Assembly (NCBI GenBank): GCA_030039095.1 | Contig: JASHQP010000340.1 | Coordinates: 1 to 26,776, forward strand | DNA: 26,776 bases | Source of the DNA: Streptosporangiaceae bacterium | Lineage (GTDB): Bacteria > Actinomycetota > Actinomycetes > Streptosporangiales > Streptosporangiaceae | Direction: 5' to 3' | In this document: in pieces, positions 24,013-26,776 of the stretch | Numbering within the stretch: position 1 is the stretch's first letter | Layout of the letters: every line of letters begins with the position of its first letter | Translations under genes and position numbers: made by a program | The notes under the pieces: generated by a model | The model's database searches: none | Seen by the model: the letters and a program-made list of their open reading frames with translations, nothing else | What the model was told of the DNA's origin: nothing

Positions 24013-24032
24013 AATTCCCGGTGCAATTCCCG
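24013..24032. repeat. Direct repeat AATTCCCG, 12-bp period
   Basis: Two exact 8-mers at 24013-24020 and 24025-24032, separated by GTGC, in an otherwise GC-rich intergenic stretch. It may be a regulatory site for the genes starting at 24312; chance is possible. Confidence 0.3.
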
Positions 24033-24311
24033 CCGGGTGTTGCGATCTTACCCGTTATGCCGTGTACTCGAAGAGAGGCCAATCGTCGTCGTGGGGGCGG
24101 GGGGCCAGGAGGCTAGGCATGATCGGCTGGTGGGGGTTCCAGATCGTGGAACCACCGCGTGCCTCCTCCGGATCGGACCGCATTCAGCGCTCGCGATCTC
24201 CACCGGGACGAGCCAAACATCGGCCCCAGATACGGCGCTGGGCCAGCGGGTGCCACCGCCAGCCCAGCCAAACCAATCTCCACCCGAATCGATTACGGAA
24301 CGGAGTCAGTC

Positions 24312-24434
24312 GTGACTTCACACACTACCTTGACCTGTGCTCAATGCAAGAGGCCTGTCAGCCGCTCTAGCTGCGGGATTGCGCCGACGGACGGAGCGCT
24401 GTCGGCGATCCGGGCAAGCGAGGTGGGACCGTGA
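24312..24434 (+). CDS. Tiny CxxC protein, translationally coupled to the next gene
   Basis: A 40-aa open frame starting at GTG 24312 with CGGAG 7 nt upstream. It contains CAQCKRPVSRSSC (Cys9, Cys12 and Cys21), which could be half a zinc ribbon or a small metal-binding knuckle. Its TGA overlaps the GTG of the next gene (GTGA at 24431-24434), which itself has a ribosome site inside this frame. The coupling and ribosome site are the main support; the family is not recognised. Confidence 0.5.
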   Translation: MTSHTTLTCAQCKRPVSRSSCGIAPTDGALSAIRASEVGP

Positions 24435-24775
24435 ACGGCCTCACTGTAGCCACATTGATGATCATGGCCGCCGTGGCCGCCTGGGGATGCACGATGGTCT
24501 TCGCCTCCGCCCGTCACTCGAAGCTCCGCGACGAGATAGGCCGGATCGACCAGGTGGCGCGCAGGGAAATCCAGCACTGGAAGGAAGAGGCGGCACGGGC
24601 GCGGACTCACGCCGCCCAGCTCGCCAGGGACAAAGAGGCCTGGAGGGCCGGCCACGAACAGGGCCGCGATGACGTGATCACGGTCGTCCCGTTGCTCATC
24701 GCGGCACAGGAACATCACGCAGCGGGTGGTGCGTGCGGTCAGCACGGCGCCCAGGAGATCACCGAGAACGCGTAG
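24431..24775 (+). CDS. Single-pass membrane protein with coiled coil
   Basis: A 114-aa protein: one N-terminal hydrophobic segment (residues about 3-21, LTVATLMIMAAVAAWG), then a charged, heptad-like helical stretch (about 28-80, including ARREIQHWKEEAARAR) and a His-rich tail. GTG at 24431 is preceded by GAGG at 24420-24423 and overlaps the stop of the tiny CxxC gene. It looks like a small membrane-anchored rod. No function is recognised. Confidence 0.65.
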   Translation: MNGLTVATLMIMAAVAAWGCTMVFASARHSKLRDEIGRIDQVARREIQHWKEEAARARTHAAQLARDKEAWRAGHEQGRDDVITVVPLLIAAQEHHAAGGACGQHGAQEITENA

Positions 24776-24786
24776 CGGATGCAGAG

Positions 24787-24821
24787 GCTCCCCGCCCGGA
24801 GGCACTCATCCGGCGGGGAGC
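24787..24821 (+). terminator. Hairpin, likely terminator after the membrane coiled-coil gene
   Basis: A 10-bp stem: GCTCCCCGCC (24787-24796) pairs with GGCGGGGAGC (24812-24821) around a 15-nt loop in which GGA/TCC can extend pairing. It begins 12 nt after the upstream stop. There is no T-run, as is usual for hairpin terminators in this GC range. Confidence 0.55.
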
Positions 24822-24922
24822 AGGCTCTCCGGCCCGGGGCGGGCTGGACTCGCGACGCCGCAAAGCGGCAGGATCGGGACGATGGGCCAGCCGGCAGCAA
24901 CCCCCGAGGAGGAACCCCCGCG

Positions 24923-26170
24923 ATGACCAAGCTCGAGGCTGACACGGACCCGGCCGATGTGGGTTTCGACCCGGCGCGGCTGGACCGGGTCGACCGGCAT
25001 TTCCGGCGCTACGTGGACGACGGCCGGCTGCCGGGGTGGCTGATCACGGTGAGCAGGCGGGGCCGGCTCGCGTACGTTGCCAGCTACGGCTCGCGGGACG
25101 TGGAGGCGGGGCTGCCGGTCGAGACCGACACCCTGTGGCGGATCTACTCGATGACCAAGCCGATCACCTCCGTCGCCGCGCTGATGCTGTACGAGGAGGG
25201 CGCGTTCGAGCTGAGCGACCCGGTGAGCGCGTTCATCCCGTCGTTCGCCGGTGTCCGGGTGTACACCGGGGGATCGGATGTCAAGCCGGTCACCGTGCCC
25301 GCCACCGAGCCGGTGCGGATCTGGCACCTGCTGACCCACACCGCCGGCCTGACCTACGGATTCCACCGCACGCACCCGGTGGACGCGATGTACCGGCAGG
25401 CCGGTTTCGAGTTCGGCTGGCCGCAGGGCATGGACCTGGCCGGGTGCTGTGATGCCTGGGCGGCTCAGCCACTGCTGTTCCAGCCCGGTGCGGAATGGAA
25501 CTACTCGGTGGCCACGGACGTGCTCGGCCGGGTTGTCGAGGTGGCCTCGGGCCAGGGCCTGGATGAGTTCTTCTCCAGCCGCATCTTCGGGCCGCTCGGC
25601 ATGACCGACACCGGCTTCTGGATCAGCGAGTCCGAGGTGACCCGGCTGGGCGCGCTCTACACCCCCGGCGCCGCCGGGTCGCTGCGCCGGATGGACGAGA
25701 TGGGCCGGGTGGCTCACCGCCCGCCGCGGGTGCTGAGCGGCGGCGGCGGACTGATCTCCACCGCGGAGGACTACCACAGGTTCACGCAGATGCTGCTGGA
25801 CCGGCCGGGCAGCCCATGCGGGGAACTGGACGGCGCGCGCCTGCTCGGCCCGCGCACCGTGGCCTACATGACCCGCAACCACCTGCCGGGCGGGGCGGAC
25901 CTGGAGACGTTCGGCCGGCCGCTGAACGCGGAAGCGCCGCAGCGCGGGGTCGGCTTTGGCCTGGGCGTCGCGGTCGTCATCGACGCGGCCGCGGGCAAGG
26001 TGCTCGGCTCGGAGGGCGAGTGCTCCTGGGGCGGCCTGGCCTCGACGGCGTTCTGGGTGGACCCGGCCGAGGAGCTGACCGCGTCCTTCTTCACCCAGCT
26101 GATGCCGTCGAGCACCTACCGGATCCGGCCCCAGCTGCGCCAGCTGGTGTACCAGGCCCTGACCGGCTGA
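24923..26170 (+). CDS. Serine hydrolase of the beta-lactamase/esterase family
   Basis: A 415-aa protein of the class C beta-lactamase/EstB-type family. The nucleophile motif is Ser76-Met-Thr-Lys79 (IYSMTKP), followed by Tyr194-Ser-Val in place of YxN (WNYSVATDVLG) and by Trp369-Gly-Gly (CSWGGLAST) in place of KTG. These are typical of esterase-like members rather than true beta-lactamases. LLTHTAGL and GPLGMTDT are further family marks. There is no signal peptide, so it is probably cytoplasmic. ATG at 24923 follows GAGGAGG at 24906-24912; the frame is open to 24779, but that part contains the terminator hairpin. Its stop lies 3 bp from the stop of the convergent DedA-like gene. Confidence 0.9.
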   Translation: MTKLEADTDPADVGFDPARLDRVDRHFRRYVDDGRLPGWLITVSRRGRLAYVASYGSRDVEAGLPVETDTLWRIYSMTKPITSVAALMLYEEGAFELSDPVSAFIPSFAGVRVYTGGSDVKPVTVPATEPVRIWHLLTHTAGLTYGFHRTHPVDAMYRQAGFEFGWPQGMDLAGCCDAWAAQPLLFQPGAEWNYSVATDVLGRVVEVASGQGLDEFFSSRIFGPLGMTDTGFWISESEVTRLGALYTPGAAGSLRRMDEMGRVAHRPPRVLSGGGGLISTAEDYHRFTQMLLDRPGSPCGELDGARLLGPRTVAYMTRNHLPGGADLETFGRPLNAEAPQRGVGFGLGVAVVIDAAAGKVLGSEGECSWGGLASTAFWVDPAEELTASFFTQLMPSSTYRIRPQLRQLVYQALTG

Positions 26171-26173
26171 GGT

Positions 26174-26776
26174 CTAGGCGCTCGGGCCGCGCACCTCGCG
26201 CGCGGCCGACTCCTTCCTCACCTCGCGCAGCCGGTACGCGACGAACCCGACGATCGCCAGCACGACAACGACGACGATCACGTAGCCGCCGATCGAGACG
26301 GCGTGCGAGATGCTGTGCCACGTGCTGCCGAGCTCGTAGCCGATGAGCGAGAACGCGATGACGTACAGCACCGTGCCGATGAGGCTGAGCAGCCCGAACT
26401 GCAGCGCCGGCACCTCGACGATCCCTGCCACGATCGACGTGAACGCGCGGATGACCGGAAGCATCCGGCCGACGGTCACCGTCCACGCGCCGCGGCCGGC
26501 CACGAACCGCTCGGCCCGGTCGAGGTCCTTGGTGGTGATCAGCGCGTACCTTCCCACCCGCTCGACCACGGGCCGGCCCCCGATCCGGCCCACGCCGTAG
26601 GAGGCGTACGAGCCGGCGAGCTCGGCCAGGGACCCGATGATGATCACGAGCGCGAGGTTGAGGTGGCCCTGGTAGGCCAGGACGCCAGCGAAGCCGAAGG
26701 TGATCTCCGAGGAGATCGGGATGCAGCACGCCTCGAGAAACCCGAAGACGATCAGCGCAGCGTAGCCCGCGTGCGT
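26174..26776 (-). CDS. DedA-family membrane protein, 5' end outside the window
   Basis: 200 codons plus the stop are visible, and the frame stays open to the right edge. Reading from the edge, FLEACCIPISSEITFGFAG corresponds to the conserved acidic, proline-containing motif of DedA proteins, and GRMLPVIRAFTSIVAG to the second membrane-re-entrant motif with its arginines. Two hydrophobic helices follow (IGTVLYVIAFSLIGYELG, YVIVVVVVLAIVGFVAYRL), then a basic tail. DedA proteins are thought to be proton-coupled lipid transporters, for example undecaprenyl-phosphate flippases; this member's substrate is not known. Confidence 0.88.
   Translation of the reverse strand, partial: THAGYAALIVFGFLEACCIPISSEITFGFAGVLAYQGHLNLALVIIIGSLAELAGSYASYGVGRIGGRPVVERVGRYALITTKDLDRAERFVAGRGAWTVTVGRMLPVIRAFTSIVAGIVEVPALQFGLLSLIGTVLYVIAFSLIGYELGSTWHSISHAVSIGGYVIVVVVVLAIVGFVAYRLREVRKESAAREVRGPSA

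Larger units (their letters stand above)
23918..24311. other. Intergenic region upstream of the small CxxC gene
   Basis: 394 bp between divergent genes. It contains two short direct repeats (GGGATC twice at 23934-23947, AATTCCCG twice at 24013-24032) that look regulatory. An open frame from 23968 has no ribosome site or family motif, and I do not call it. Confidence 0.5.

Noticed and set aside
23968..24315. 115-aa plus-strand open frame in the intergenic region
   Set aside because: No ribosome site, no motif, and it covers what look like regulatory repeats; the tiny gene at 24312 in another frame has better support.
1..26776. CRISPR arrays, tRNA/rRNA genes, transposases, integrase genes and attachment sites
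   Set aside because: None seen: no regularly spaced repeats, no tRNA-like cloverleaf with a usual TTC/GGTTC arm, and no DDE or tyrosine-recombinase motifs in any frame examined.

Overview
The window is high-GC, densely coding DNA from an actinomycete. Evidence includes GTG starts, 4-nt GTGA/ATGA gene overlaps, an XRE/DUF5753 regulator beside a DUF397 protein, and a hydrogenase-related membrane complex whose gene order resembles the mycobacterial hycP-hycQ-hycE locus. The genus cannot be told from the sequence alone.

Region 1 (1-6253, + strand) is the distal part of one operon for a membrane complex related to energy-converting group 4 [NiFe] hydrogenase and complex I. It encodes a HyfE-like C-terminus, a HyfF/HycQ-like antiporter subunit, a HycE-like large subunit, a small ferredoxin-like protein, a NuoB/HyfI-like Fe-S subunit and a HyfB/NuoL-like antiporter subunit. 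The large subunit lacks both CxxC pairs that bind Ni-Fe, so this is probably an 'Ehr'-type complex that does not make H2. The small subunit keeps all four cluster cysteines.

Region 2 (6232-21418, almost all - strand) is the striking part. It holds three tandem copies of a two-gene cassette encoding MutS-like ATPases. In each cassette a 'B' gene (508-533 aa) is followed with a 4-nt overlap by an 'A' gene (509-542 aa). All six proteins carry a core/lever-like region and the MutS domain V ATPase, and lack the mismatch-reading domain I, any nuclease and an Smr domain. The A proteins keep the Thr-His of the ATPase switch. The B proteins replace it with an invariant VTFVDE motif, and all six have Asn-Glu instead of Asp-Glu at Walker B. 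This points to obligate asymmetric heterodimers.

Each cassette has its own companions. Cassette 1 is led by a 98-aa protein of unknown function. Cassette 2 is followed by a ketoacyl synthase and an acyl-CoA synthetase. Cassette 3 is followed by a protein with four CxxC...CxxH modules. Related -10 regions lie upstream of all three, and cassettes 2 and 3 share a 55-56 bp promoter/leader module. I suggest three paralogous operons under common control; their function is unknown. A Nudix hydrolase gene on the + strand sits between cassettes 2 and 3.

Region 3 (21815-26776) is ordinary accessory and housekeeping DNA: a SixA-like phosphatase, a DUF397 protein convergent with an XRE/DUF5753 regulator, a tiny CxxC protein coupled to a membrane coiled-coil protein, a serine-beta-lactamase-like hydrolase, and the 3' part of a DedA-family membrane protein.
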